A DNA stretch of 64,000 nucleotides, from contig CAWHXF010000024.1 in assembly GCA_963833195.1 (NCBI GenBank), positions 124,001-188,000 of the forward strand. The letters run 5' to 3'. The notes under the pieces were generated by a model. The model was not told where the DNA came from. It made no database searches and was given only the letters and a program-made list of their open reading frames with translations. This DNA comes from Granulosicoccus sp963833195 (GTDB lineage Bacteria; Pseudomonadota; Gammaproteobacteria; Granulosicoccales; Granulosicoccaceae). Below, piece after piece: positions 47,329 through 56,089 of this stretch; position 1 is the first letter of the stretch, and each line of letters starts with the position of its first letter. Made by a program: the position numbers and the translations under genes.

Positions 47329-48011
47329 GCCGAGCGGCGGAAGCTGTCGCGTCCGAGGCGTTCGTAGGCGTCGACGAGCTCTGCCTGGGCAGCCAAGTCG
47401 TTGGCGGCGTCCTCGCTCCAGCCGTCGGTCACCAGAGCTTGGCGAACGGCGTCTACGAAGCCGGGTGTCGCGTACGGCAGTGCTAAGTGTAGGAACTCGA
47501 GCCAGCGGCGCTCGTCGCTCGGGTGTCCCGCGGCGCTCAAGCGATTCGCCGTGGCGGAGAACTGGGCCAGCGCCTCGACGGCGTCTTCCCCGATCCAGTC
47601 CGCGAGGGCGCGCGAAGCTGCGGTGACGGTGAGGTGGACGCGCTCGTCCCGGGCGGCGAGCGTCGCCACCCGGTCGTGGAAGTCCATGACGACGCGGTTG
47701 TAGGTCGCGTGATCGAACTCGCCGCCCGGGCCGCCCGGGACGGCATTCGTGAGTTTGAGCGCGCCGTCGACGACGTGGAGCACGATCTCGGCGTGGGGCA
47801 CATCGCCGTCCGCCGCGCGCTTGAGGCGGAACCATGTCCAGAGGCCGCCCGGGTCCATGTCCCCGATGCCCGGGTCCGACCACGGCGGTCGGAGATGCTC
47901 GAGCACCTGGGCGCGCAGTGCATCGGCGTCGAGCTCGTCGCTGCGCAGGTACAGGTCCCGCAGCTGCCGCACGTTCGTATCGAACGCGCCCGGGTTGTTG
48001 CGTGCCGACAT
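47325..48011 (-). CDS. Unknown protein translationally coupled to the PIN protein
   Basis: 228 aa, acidic, soluble, no recognised domain. Notable blocks: VRQLRDLYLRSDELDADALR, GLWTWFRLKRAADGDVPHAE, IVLHVVDGALKLTNAVPGGP, and a helical C-terminal half (DGWSEDAANDLAAQAELVDA). Start taken at ATG 48011; an in-frame ATG at 48101 is possible. Its stop overlaps the PIN gene start. By size and position it could be a regulator, inhibitor or sensor for the PIN protein. Confidence 0.6.
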   Translation of the reverse strand: MSARNNPGAFDTNVRQLRDLYLRSDELDADALRAQVLEHLRPPWSDPGIGDMDPGGLWTWFRLKRAADGDVPHAEIVLHVVDGALKLTNAVPGGPGGEFDHATYNRVVMDFHDRVATLAARDERVHLTVTAASRALADWIGEDAVEALAQFSATANRLSAAGHPSDERRWLEFLHLALPYATPGFVDAVRQALVTDGWSEDAANDLAAQAELVDAYERLGRDSFRRSA

Positions 48012-48171
48012 TGAAAGGGATCGCCTCGGTATCGTCGCTATCGTCGACCAGAGAGTTGTCCGGCCGTCAAGGTCGTGCCCGATAATACGCGGGCTCACCA
48101 CGGTAATTCAAGAGAGTCGAATCCCGTGGCGGCCAGGAATTCGATGACGACGAATGTGCCGAACTGCCACC

Positions 48172-49185
48172 CTAGAGCGGCGTCGCGTCGTGGCACTCAA
48201 TTCGCTCTAGGAGTGCTTCGATCAAGTTCTCCACAAGATCGACGAATTCGACGACAGACGTCTGACGAACGACGAGACGTTGACCAATCGCGTACTCAGA
48301 GTCGCCGCTCTTGTCGACGTAGTCCGAATCAACGATGCCTTGTTGGTGGGCCAGAAGGTGACGCTGCTGGAAGAAAAGTCCCAGCCTCGAGATCGCCTCG
48401 TCAGACACCAAGTCCGCATAGCCGGTGCCGAGCTCCTCCTCCCACAACCTCGATCCGGCCTGGAGGTTCTGGAAGGCGTTCCTGCGCGCGGTCTTTCCAC
48501 AGCACCGATCGTAGAGCTGCTCGTTGAGGCGCTGAAAGGACGTCACGGTGTCAAGTATGCCTTTCTCCAGCAGAAAGCTGTTTGCCACCTCGGCGGCGTC
48601 GGGCTCAAGACTGTTCCTCAAGGTCTCACCCAGAGCGGCGGACATCCGCACCGAACGCAGGGTCTGCCGGAACGTGTGATCGGCGGAGTTCTCGCCGCAC
48701 CTCGGACAGAAGTAGGCCGCGCCGATGTAGGCATAGTCGCAACCGCAGCCCTCACACTGAGTGCTTAACTGCAAGGGTCCCGTCGTCTGCACAGGAACGG
48801 TCACGGACGTCTCCTGCCCGTTCACGCTCATCGAGAGCCGCATCAGGCCTCCCGCACCGCTTCTTCGATCAAGCTGTTTGGCGTCTCGCCGCGCGGCATC
48901 GTTCAGTCGGCCCTGCAGGACGGCAGTGGCCGAGCGCTGAATGGCCTCGGCCTGCGCACGGGAGTACCAGGACTTCTTCGGCGCGGTGTGCCGGCAGAAA
49001 GGACAGAACACGTATGCCCCTTCGTCCAGCCCGGTCCAGTGCTCCTCGCGGATCTTGAAAAAGAAGAGACATTTGGCCGATGGACACTCCCTATCGAGGT
49101 AACCCTGAGCGTCCGCTTCGATAGGAATCTGTACTGTTCCCCCGCCTTGAAGCTCTCTCAGGGCGTTCCTGAGGTTGTCCAGCAC
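48172..49185 (-). CDS. Zinc-ribbon protein with HEPN-like C-terminal domain
   Basis: About 337 aa. The first part has RECPSAKCLFFFKI and VFCPFCRHTAPK; the middle has CEGCGCDYAYIGAAYFCPRC, a zinc ribbon. The C-terminal ~130 residues are helical and contain LGLFFQQRHLLAHQQGIVDS, an RxxxxH-type arrangement like HEPN nucleases. Start GTG 49185 is supported by AGGAGAGG eight bases upstream; a longer frame to 49260 exists. No family name known to me. It is first in line of the leftward defence-like cluster. Confidence 0.6.
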   Translation of the reverse strand: MLDNLRNALRELQGGGTVQIPIEADAQGYLDRECPSAKCLFFFKIREEHWTGLDEGAYVFCPFCRHTAPKKSWYSRAQAEAIQRSATAVLQGRLNDAARRDAKQLDRRSGAGGLMRLSMSVNGQETSVTVPVQTTGPLQLSTQCEGCGCDYAYIGAAYFCPRCGENSADHTFRQTLRSVRMSAALGETLRNSLEPDAAEVANSFLLEKGILDTVTSFQRLNEQLYDRCCGKTARRNAFQNLQAGSRLWEEELGTGYADLVSDEAISRLGLFFQQRHLLAHQQGIVDSDYVDKSGDSEYAIGQRLVVRQTSVVEFVDLVENLIEALLERIECHDATPL

Positions 49186-49320
49186 GTCGCTACCTCTCCT
49201 GTCACCAAGGCTCAAGGACCGTACCCGCGGGGTGCGAAAGGCCCGTGAAGATTCTGACACCGGAGTTTCCGCGCGAGAGCTGCAGAAAAGTGCCGTTAAG
49301 GAGCGCGATTGCCCGGACGC

Positions 49321-50439
49321 TCATCTGCACTTCATCGGACGGTTCTCCTCGACAAGACTCTGGACGCCGTGGCTCCGTTTGTCCTGTGGCCCGATTGCAA
49401 CGCGCGGTTGCCGCCCGACCGCGTCGCGAGTCTCGCGGTAGCGCAGGGTCGACTGCACGGTCCCGTGCCGGGCGTGGCGCATGACGTCGTCGACGGCCGC
49501 GCCCGCGTCGAGCGCGGTCGTGATCAGGCCCCGGCGCAGGCTGTGGCTCGAGAACTCGTTGAGCTCGGAGCTCGCGAGCCCCGCGCGCTCGGCCGCCGCG
49601 CGCACGATCCGGGCGACCGTCCGCGGGGAGAGTCGGCCGATGGGTCCCTCGCCGTGCCCGCCCCCGCGCTGCAGCGCGACGAACACCGCGCCGGTCGCCC
49701 GGCCCGAGGCCTCGACCCAGCGCCGGAGCGCGGCGACCGGGCACCACGGGGAGTCCAGCCGGGCGTGGACCGAGACGACGGCCCCCTGCCCCCGCTGGTC
49801 GGCCTTCGAGCGCGGCAGGGTGAGGGCGACGCTCTCCGCGCTCCAGGTCAGGTGTCCATGGTCGAGCCCGACGAGCTCCGCGCTACGGAGCGCGGCGTCG
49901 AACCCGACCAGGATCAGCGCGCGGTTGCGTAGCCCCGCCGGCGTCGAGCCGTCGCACGCATCGGCCAGGCGCCAGACGAGATCCCCGGTCGCGGCGCGCA
50001 CCTGCCGGGGCGACACGCCGGCGTGGCGCCGGACGTGGCCCTTCACGGCCGCGAGGGTCAGCGGAATGCGGGCGTCGACGAGCGGCTCGGCCGCCCAGCG
50101 GTGCACGAGCCGCACCGCGGCGAGTCGTCGACGCAAGCTCGACGGCCGGAGCGCGTCCTGCGAGCCGACCCAGGTCGAGAGCGTCGCGTCGCTGGCGGGC
50201 AGAGGCACGAGAGACGGATCGGCGACGGCGTGGCGGGCGCACCAGAGCACGAAGGCGCGCCAGTCGCGGGCGTAGGCGGCCAGGGTGGCCGGGGCGAGGC
50301 TCGCGAGCACCTGGGCGTCGCGCGTGGCGCGGGCGCGCTCGAGCGCGGCCTTCGCCTCGGCGCGCACGGCCTCGTCGGCTTCATCGCCGGTGTGGGCGAT
50401 TTCGAAGGCCGTTACGAAGGCGTCAGCGGGAGCGGTCAT
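49321..50439 (-). CDS. Tyrosine recombinase / integrase
   Basis: Site-specific recombinase, 372 aa. SAM-like N-terminal core-binding domain (LAPATLAAYARDWRAFVLWC). Catalytic residues are in GFDAALRSAELVGL (Arg), SHSLRRGLITTALD (His-x-x-Arg) and HARHGTVQSTLRYRET (His/Tyr nucleophile). It lies divergent from the KfrA-like gene over a palindrome cluster and next to the defence-like genes, so it is a candidate for mobilising them. No att repeats could be identified. Confidence 0.88.
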   Translation of the reverse strand: MTAPADAFVTAFEIAHTGDEADEAVRAEAKAALERARATRDAQVLASLAPATLAAYARDWRAFVLWCARHAVADPSLVPLPASDATLSTWVGSQDALRPSSLRRRLAAVRLVHRWAAEPLVDARIPLTLAAVKGHVRRHAGVSPRQVRAATGDLVWRLADACDGSTPAGLRNRALILVGFDAALRSAELVGLDHGHLTWSAESVALTLPRSKADQRGQGAVVSVHARLDSPWCPVAALRRWVEASGRATGAVFVALQRGGGHGEGPIGRLSPRTVARIVRAAAERAGLASSELNEFSSHSLRRGLITTALDAGAAVDDVMRHARHGTVQSTLRYRETRDAVGRQPRVAIGPQDKRSHGVQSLVEENRPMKCR

Positions 50440-50512
50440 GGCGGGCAGTGTGCCGAAAATCTGCGGTGACCGGTAACGCCCACTTCCCGGGCACCGTCAC
50501 ATCCCACAACTC

Positions 50513-50550
50513 GTAGCGATACCGCTACGTAGCGCGCTACATATCGTAGC
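50513..50550. promoter_or_regulatory. Cluster of GTAGCG/CGCTAC palindromes in the integrase-KfrA divergent region
   Basis: Within 38 bp: GTAGCG (50513), CGCTAC (50523), GTAGCG (50529), CGCTAC (50535) and a further GTAGC (50546). They form CGCTACGTAGCG and GTAGCGCGCTAC as perfect 12-bp palindromes. It lies between the starts at 50439 and 50600, where the KfrA-like DNA-binding protein would be expected to bind its own operator. Confidence 0.65.
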
Positions 50551-50599
50551 AGGCACGAACGTGGCATTCTGACGCCCTTCTGCGCATAGGTGCCCCGCC

Positions 50600-51803
50600 G
50601 TGCCCGCGACCGACCCGCCCGAGCCCCCGGCGCCGTCCGCCCCCCCCAACGCCGCTGCGTCGGACACCGCACCCGTGGCCGCCCGTCCCGGTCCCGCCGG
50701 CATCACCCGACGGGACGTCGCCGACGCGATCGACACCTGGATGTCGCGCGCCGGCTCCGCGCCGTCGCTGCGCCAGCTTCGCACCGCCTTGGGCGACCGC
50801 GGCTCCATGACCACCCTCACCCGGCTCCGCGGCGAGGTGCTCGGCGAGCGCCTGCTTGCCGGCGACCAGGGCCCGGCGCGCGGCAGCCCCGATGCCGCGA
50901 TCCTTGAGGCCCTAGTGGCTGCGCGCGCAGCCCTTGCCGCCGATGCGGCCGAGGCCGCCGACGACGCCATCGCCGTCGCGGAGGCGGCCGCGACCGACCG
51001 GGCCCGCGCCGCCGACGCCCGGGCGGACCGCGCCGAACAGGACGCCGTCGACGCAGGCCCTGATCCGCGAGCGGGCGACGGGTCGCGCGGAGGCGCTCGA
51101 GACCGAGGTCGAGGTCCTGCGCGACGAGCGCCGCACGCTCGACGGTGAGCTCGCCGCGGCGCGCGAGCGCGAGGCGGCCACCGAGAGGACCGCGAATGCG
51201 CTCCGGACCGAGCTCGGGCACCTCCGTGCCGAGCTCGAGCACGCGCGCGGGCAGGCGCGCGTGCAGGCCGAGCACCTCACCAAGCGGCTCGAGGCCATCG
51301 AGGGCGACTCTGGCGCGCGGAGCGTACCGAGCACGCCGAGACCAAACGGGCCCACACGCGAAGCGTTCGCGGCCGAAACCTTGCGCACAGCGGAGCTCGA
51401 TCGCCGCCTCGCACGCGCCGAAGGCGAGCGTGAGGCGGCTCTTGCCCGTGGCGACGAGGCTGCCCGACGTGCGGAGCGCGCCGAAGCGGAACGTCTTGAC
51501 GACGCCCGACGCGCTGAGCGCGCGCTCGGCGAACTCGCCGCCGCCCGGCGCGAGGACCTGGCGCGCAGCCAGGCCCGGATCGATCAGCTCGCTGCGGCGC
51601 TCGCGGAAGCCGAGCTTCGGGTGCCCGATCCCGTCGTACCCCTGCCCTCGACCGAGTTCCAGCCCTCACTCTTTTTCGACGACGGATTGGAACAAGGGGG
51701 GGATTCGAGCACCCCGACGGCCGGCGGCAACGTGCCCGGGAGAGGCGCACCGTCGGCCCCGAAAGAGCCTGGACTGATGCCCCGACAGGCCGACGGCCTG
51801 TAG
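50600..51803 (+). pseudogene. KfrA-like DNA-binding coiled-coil protein, frameshifted
   Basis: From GTG 50600: a Pro/Ala-rich leader, then the KfrA N-terminal DNA-binding domain (GITRRDVADAIDTWMSRAGS, APSLRQLRTALGDRGSMTTL) and an Ala/Arg/Glu-rich coiled coil. Near 51050-51062 the coiled-coil coding moves to another frame (DRAEQDAVDA in the first; ALIRERATGRAEALETEVEV in the second) and continues to 51803, ending in PVVPLPSTEFQPSLFFDDGL. Loss of two bases (or gain of one) would explain it. KfrA proteins are plasmid/ICE-borne repressors. It may be a real break or a sequencing error. Confidence 0.65.
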
Positions 51804-51852
51804 CCCACAGCCGAGGTCAACGCGGTGGAGACCGTACGTGTACGCGTCCAAG

Positions 51853-52160
51853 TGCTCGGCGCCGCCCAGAGGCGCTTGGCCGCTACGTCGACGACGGCCT
51901 GCTCAAGGTCGGTAACGGCGCGGGCGCGCGCGAGATCAGCGCCTGCGCGCTCGGGAAAGAACTACCACTTCGGAGGCTCGAACGCCGGCGGCGAGCGCGC
52001 CGCGATGTTCTACGGGCTGCTGAACATGCCGAAGCTGAACGAGCTGGATCCAGAGGCGTACCTGCGCACCGTGGCAGCGTGAATCGTCGAGCATCCGGCC
52101 GGGTGGACGATCTCTCACCGTGGCAGATCGACGCGCTCTTGGAGCCGACGCGCACGTAGC
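51853..52160 (+). pseudogene. Remnant of an IS66-family transposase (TnpC) C terminus
   Basis: Pieces in several frames match the TnpC end: RYVDDGLLKVGNGAG, then NYHFGGSNAGGERAAMFYGL with LNMPKLNELDPEAYLRTVAA, then, after a frame change, GRVDDLSPWQ. IS66 TnpC normally reads NYLFAGSDAGGERAA and KLNxxDPEAYLR here. All upstream TnpC sequence is gone. Confidence 0.65.
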
Positions 52161-52200
52161 GGCGCCTGCGATTGACAAGGTTGAGGTGGAGAACGTATGC

Positions 52201-52461
52201 CTACGCGCTTTCCATCCGACGCTCACGCTCGCCGTTTCTGCTCTGCTCGGCAAATTCACTAAGCAGTGGAGTCACGACCTCGGAGAACGTGTCTGCTGTC
52301 GCTACCCCCGGACGCTTACCTGCCTCAATCTCGCGCACGAGAACGACGTACAGGGCAAGCGCATCGACGACGACATCCTTCGCCCTGCGCTGCGGTAGCT
52401 TGTCAAGGATCGACTCCAGCATGCGCTCGGCTGAAGGGTCGAGTCGAAGGTTGAGGCGCAT
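52201..52461 (-). CDS. Hypothetical small protein, ribbon-helix-helix-like
   Basis: About 86 aa: MRLNLRLDPSAERMLESILD, RRAKDVVVDALALYVVLVRE, then a short tail. A strand followed by two helices recalls RHH DNA-binding proteins, but no close family is known to me. The start could be ATG 52461 or 52494; neither has a good ribosome site. Confidence 0.4.
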   Translation of the reverse strand: MRLNLRLDPSAERMLESILDKLPQRRAKDVVVDALALYVVLVREIEAGKRPGVATADTFSEVVTPLLSEFAEQSRNGERERRMESA

Positions 52462-52744
52462 ACGGGAACTCGGTCCGGTGAGGGGGGGGAGCATAGTGGC
52501 ATTGTGGCGCCAAACGGTGTCAGCTTTGGTACGCGCTGCGTCAAAAGTGGGGCAGTGTTTGTGCCTTGCCGGTCACAATCGCGTCAATCGGGAGCCGTCA
52601 AGTGCGCCATGCGCGTTGTTGGCGTAGTGATCTAGCCGCGCTGTCCGCCTGTCGGGTCGCCGGCGGGACCTTTCGGTTACATTACCGCGGCGGCGCTGGG
52701 CTTGGACAACTGTCCCGGTCGAACGTCTCGGCTCCATACATCGA

Positions 52745-52918
52745 ATGCGAGGGCGCGTGTACCGCAAGATCGAAGAGGACGAGGACGGCCCTGTGGTCGT
52801 GGCAGGCAAGGATCTGCAGACGGCGATCGACGCCATCACGTCCCGAGACGAAGAGGAGCTAGCTAGTTCAGGCGAAAAAATTTCAGTACCCGACCCAGTA
52901 CACCAAGCGACTCGCTAG
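52745..52918 (+). CDS. Possible small protein, 57 aa
   Basis: Short open frame MRGRVYRKIEEDEDGPVVVA, then DLQTAIDAITSRDEEELASS. Acidic, plausible codon use, but no clear ribosome site and its 3' end overlaps the opposite-strand membrane gene. Weakly supported. Confidence 0.22.
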   Translation: MRGRVYRKIEEDEDGPVVVAGKDLQTAIDAITSRDEEELASSGEKISVPDPVHQATR

Positions 52919-53525
52919 CACCGAAGTCTGTGTGTACCTGGATGACCGGACCCTCCTTGACGATCTCCTCGCTCTTGGCGGTGACGATCGAGTCCACATT
53001 TTGTCTGAACCAGTCTTCGTCGAGGGCAACGGACACGTTCTGCTCGCGGCGTTGACTGATCCGGCTCTCTCGAAGCCCGCATAGGATCAGACCGAACCCC
53101 AGTGCAGCGTTCAATCCATAAGTCTGTAGCGTGTGTGTACCGAAGGCATCCAGGATCATGGCAGCGAGCTCAAGAACGCTGGCGGTCAGCGCCTCGTTCT
53201 CAACCGCAGCATCTTGAGCGCTTATCCAGCGTATCGCAGCGCTGACCGCGGGCATCGGTATCAGCTGGATAAGCGACGTAGCGGCGATGATGCCGATACC
53301 CGCCCAATTCAGCGTCGATGCAAGCGTGCTCGCCTGCGGACGATTCATCGTCCACGCGCTCAGGTAGAATATGAAGGCGGCGATAGCGCAAGTCACTGAA
53401 AGCACCCAGTTCCCCGGGATGCGAGGCTCGAACGGGGCGATTGCACAAAGAGCGAGCAGCCCAGTTCCAAGCACGTTGTAGAGCAGCCCGAAGGCGCGAT
53501 CCCGCCACGGGACCGTAGTGGTCAT
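52863..53525 (-). CDS. Hypothetical four-helix membrane protein
   Basis: 220 aa. Four hydrophobic segments: YNVLGTGLLALCAIAPF, WVLSVTCAIAAFIFYLSAW, GIGIIAATSLIQLIPM and YGLNAALGFGLILCGL. A cytoplasmic-like C-terminal ~60 residues follows (SRISQRREQNVSVALDEDWF, SEEIVKEGPVIQVHTDFG). No family recognised. ATG 53525. It stands alone on the island; small membrane proteins with a soluble tail are common effectors in defence loci, but nothing here proves that. Confidence 0.55.
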   Translation of the reverse strand: MTTTVPWRDRAFGLLYNVLGTGLLALCAIAPFEPRIPGNWVLSVTCAIAAFIFYLSAWTMNRPQASTLASTLNWAGIGIIAATSLIQLIPMPAVSAAIRWISAQDAAVENEALTASVLELAAMILDAFGTHTLQTYGLNAALGFGLILCGLRESRISQRREQNVSVALDEDWFRQNVDSIVTAKSEEIVKEGPVIQVHTDFGASESLGVLGRVLKFFRLN

Positions 53526-54031
53526 CGCGCTAACCCTCCGGACAGTGAACAGTCTCGGCGCTCTGAAACCGCCGAGCGCACGCGCAACGTCGTCTCGAAC
53601 TTCCGTGGCGCAAACAGCCTCCGTGTCTCATCATAGGGACACGCGTGATAGGGACACGCGTGCCAGCCGCCGCGCGCCAGAACTGAAGGGCTCTCGCGCC
53701 GACAACGAGCGCTCGATCGAGGAATCCACTCTAGCGTAAGCGCACAGGAATCGTTGTCTTCCGTCGCGCGCAGCTGACCATCGCCTCGCACCCCACAGCA
53801 AGTGAGGAGCTCAAGCTGCTAGAAGCGCCGCCTTCGCCGCGCTCCCGCGCACGGTCGTCGTCGCGATACCGGCCTCGCCGAACCGTAGCGCCGTGCCGAA
53901 CGCGAGCTCGCCGATGTCCTCGCATGGCGGGCGGCGGCGCGTGGCTGCCCTCCGACTTTGTGGCCGAGGACGCTACCTGTCCGGGGAAACAGGTCGACTT
54001 CAAGTCCCGTCCCGCCACTACGGCGGCCCCG
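53526..54031. other. Gap without a recognised gene; short tandem repeat
   Basis: Contains two head-to-tail copies of ATAGGGACACGCGTG (53633-53662). Frames open across 53731-54225 are low-complexity shadows. Nothing else recognised. Confidence 0.5.
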
Positions 54032-54405
54032 TCAGCGCGCCTCGTCGCTCCAGAGCCACGGCAGCGGCCTGTCCGCGCGTTACAGCGGATCGGTCGGCGG
54101 CAGCGGCGTGCGCGCGATCGCCGTCCGTGCCGCCTCGGCGGCCGCGTCGTCCGCACGCACCACCTCGTAGTCCTCCTGCCCTTCGGGGTACGCCCCGACG
54201 ATGGCGACTTTGTCGCTCGCCGCAACGCGACGGTGACCGAACCCCGCCGGCAGGATCATCGCGTCGCCCGCGCGGACCGGCTGCAGAACACCGGCCCCGC
54301 CGCCAAGACGGACTCGGCCGAACCGGCAACGACGGCGAGCGCCTCGTGCGAGGCGGGATGCAAGTCGTGGTAGTCGAACACGGTCCAGTGCCAGTAAGCG
54401 GTCAT
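54032..54405 (-). pseudogene. Broken cupin-domain gene
   Basis: From ATG 54405: YWHWTVFDYHDLHPASHEAL and AVVAGSAE, the first cupin strand set. After a frame change near 54315 it continues LQPVRAGDAMILPAGFGHRR, VAIVGAYPEGQEDYEV, ARTAIARTPLPPTDPL, then a TAA, then RADRPLPWLWSDEAR. A normal member would read through. So one frameshift and one nonsense change, and the N-terminal third of the family is missing. Confidence 0.6.
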
Positions 54406-54572
54406 TCTCGACCGCTTACGACGCGCCGGCGCAAGTAGGTGAAGCTCAAGTAGGCGAGCTCGTTCGCCTCGCAGTAGGCGCGCTGGGAGAGGTTGCCGCG
54501 TGCCTGGGCATCGACGTGGCCTTGCCAGCGTCGGTGGCGTTCGGCGGACACGCCGGTGGAAGGGGTAGTCAT
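54402..54572 (-). pseudogene. Fragment of IS66 accessory protein TnpA
   Basis: 56-codon frame reading RWQGHVDAQARGNLSQRAYC then EANELAYLSFTYLRRRVV. IS66-type TnpA proteins begin with W-x-x-H-x-x-x-W-SGLSQ-x-x-YC and a helix ending in SFxYWRRR. It ends four bases inside the cupin remnant. The stretch 54573-54848 upstream shows no gene. Confidence 0.5.
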
Positions 54573-54848
54573 GGAAGAGCCTGGCGATAGGGTGCGAGGG
54601 CATCCTCAGCCATGCTCGCGCGCGAGGGAAGACGCTGATTTGTCGGCTTACGATCAAATTGTGCGAGGGAGTTCTTCGACGCCCATCAAGTAACGTGATT
54701 GTCAGCGCGTCCGAAGCTCTCCGAAAGTCTGCTCGTGCTCACCCTGTCGCTGCTGTTTGGTCGTTTCCGTCGAACCTTATTCGGCACCGCCCTGCGCGGT
54801 ACTACTCGTACACCGATACGGACGAGAGTAACGGTCAAGCAAGAGCGG

Positions 54849-55133
54849 TCAGTGGGAATCGGGCATAGCGAACTGTCCATCGGCAACCATTTCTCGGACC
54901 ACCTCTCTGCTCACCTTGTAGCCGTACATGAGCTGCCGAACGTGGCAGACGGTGGCTAGCGCGGCCACAACACCGCATAGGATCGCAACAACGCCGAGGC
55001 CGAGCTCATGAAGGGTGCCGGCTGCGATCCACATAGCGATGATCTTAATCAGCTTCTGTTTCATGAAGCCGTCGTTCGATATTCCCATTGCAATCGAGCG
55101 CTGTTCGGCCTGGGTCGGCTGTCGTGTTCGCAT
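54849..55133 (-). CDS. Small hypothetical membrane protein
   Basis: 94 aa from ATG 55133 (GGTGGGA ribosome-like site): a charged N terminus (MRTRQPTQAEQRSIAMG), then two hydrophobic helices (LIKIIAMWIAAGTLHELGLG and VVAILCGVVAALATVCHV) and a short tail (GYKVSREVVREMVADGQF). The frame is open upstream to GTG 55340 with protein-like sequence, so the true product may be longer. No family recognised. Confidence 0.45.
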   Translation of the reverse strand: MRTRQPTQAEQRSIAMGISNDGFMKQKLIKIIAMWIAAGTLHELGLGVVAILCGVVAALATVCHVRQLMYGYKVSREVVREMVADGQFAMPDSH

Positions 55134-55408
55134 TTTCCCACCAGTGACGAGACGTCGGTATGGGTCTATCGGCAGCCAGACGTGCGATCTGCTGACTTCG
55201 CGTGGTCGAATCTGGCTATCGAGGCTCGGGGGCACGACGATTTCCGTGAACGGATCGAGGCGGCGCGCCTGCCACTCGATCCGTCCGAGGGCCCTTCGTA
55301 GTCCGCCTCGGTCCGAGCCGTAGAGCCTCTCCACTGCCACCGTGCAGTAAACGATCCACCCTGCACGGGTTGATTCAGGTCACCGGAACGGTGACCGTGC
55401 GGACTTCC

Positions 55409-55717
55409 ATGTCAACCCCCAGGCATCCCCCACGTACCGCCGCCGAGTGGGAGCAGTCCTTCGTCGCCTACAACGCCTCCAGCGGGCTGACACAGCAGGG
55501 CTTCTGCGAGCTGCACGGGCTGTCTCACAGCGGCTTCCGGCATCGCTACCGACACAGTCCGCTCTTTCTCGGCAAGCGGCGCCGCGCTGCGGCCGAGATG
55601 GCCGCCAGCGCGATGGGCGGTGCGTCAGTGTGCCGCTGCCCAACACCCTCTCGTCGAGCACGGGCGGGAACACCGATCGTCGAGCCCCGAATGCCTGACC
55701 TGACGAGCTGCCTCTAG
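55409..55717 (+). pseudogene. IS66 TnpA-like remnant
   Basis: Starts MSTPRHPPRTAAEWEQSFVA, SSGLTQQGFCELHGLSHSGF, the TnpA pattern (W, SGLTQ, FC, HGLS, F). After about residue 50 the sequence turns low-complexity, so the C-terminal half is lost. A second piece of the same family lies at 54402-54572. The stretch 55718-56089 downstream shows no gene. Confidence 0.45.
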
Positions 55718-56089
55718 ACGCCATCGGCGCTCGATCCTCGCTCGTCGGCACCGACCGCTTCCTGAGTCTCCTGCGAACCTCGTGCGTCCCGGACCGCGCC
55801 GTGGACGCCAGCCCGGTGTGGAGGCGCCGCGCTCCGCCGTCATCCGGCCCCGATCGAGTCAAGCGTCGTCGACTCCGGGTGCTTCCGTATCGTCGACCGC
55901 GCTCTCCCGATGCTGCCTGTCCCATCCGCGCAATCGCGCGTCGCGGCGAGTCAATCTCGTGCGTCCCGATCCGAGCCGACCAATCCCCCGACTGGCGCTC
56001 CGTCGGCATGGCTTCCGAGGCGCGACCTGCGCGATCATCACTCGCGCGTCCCGAAGGCGGGCTACTGCTTCCAGAGCGAGACCGACGTC

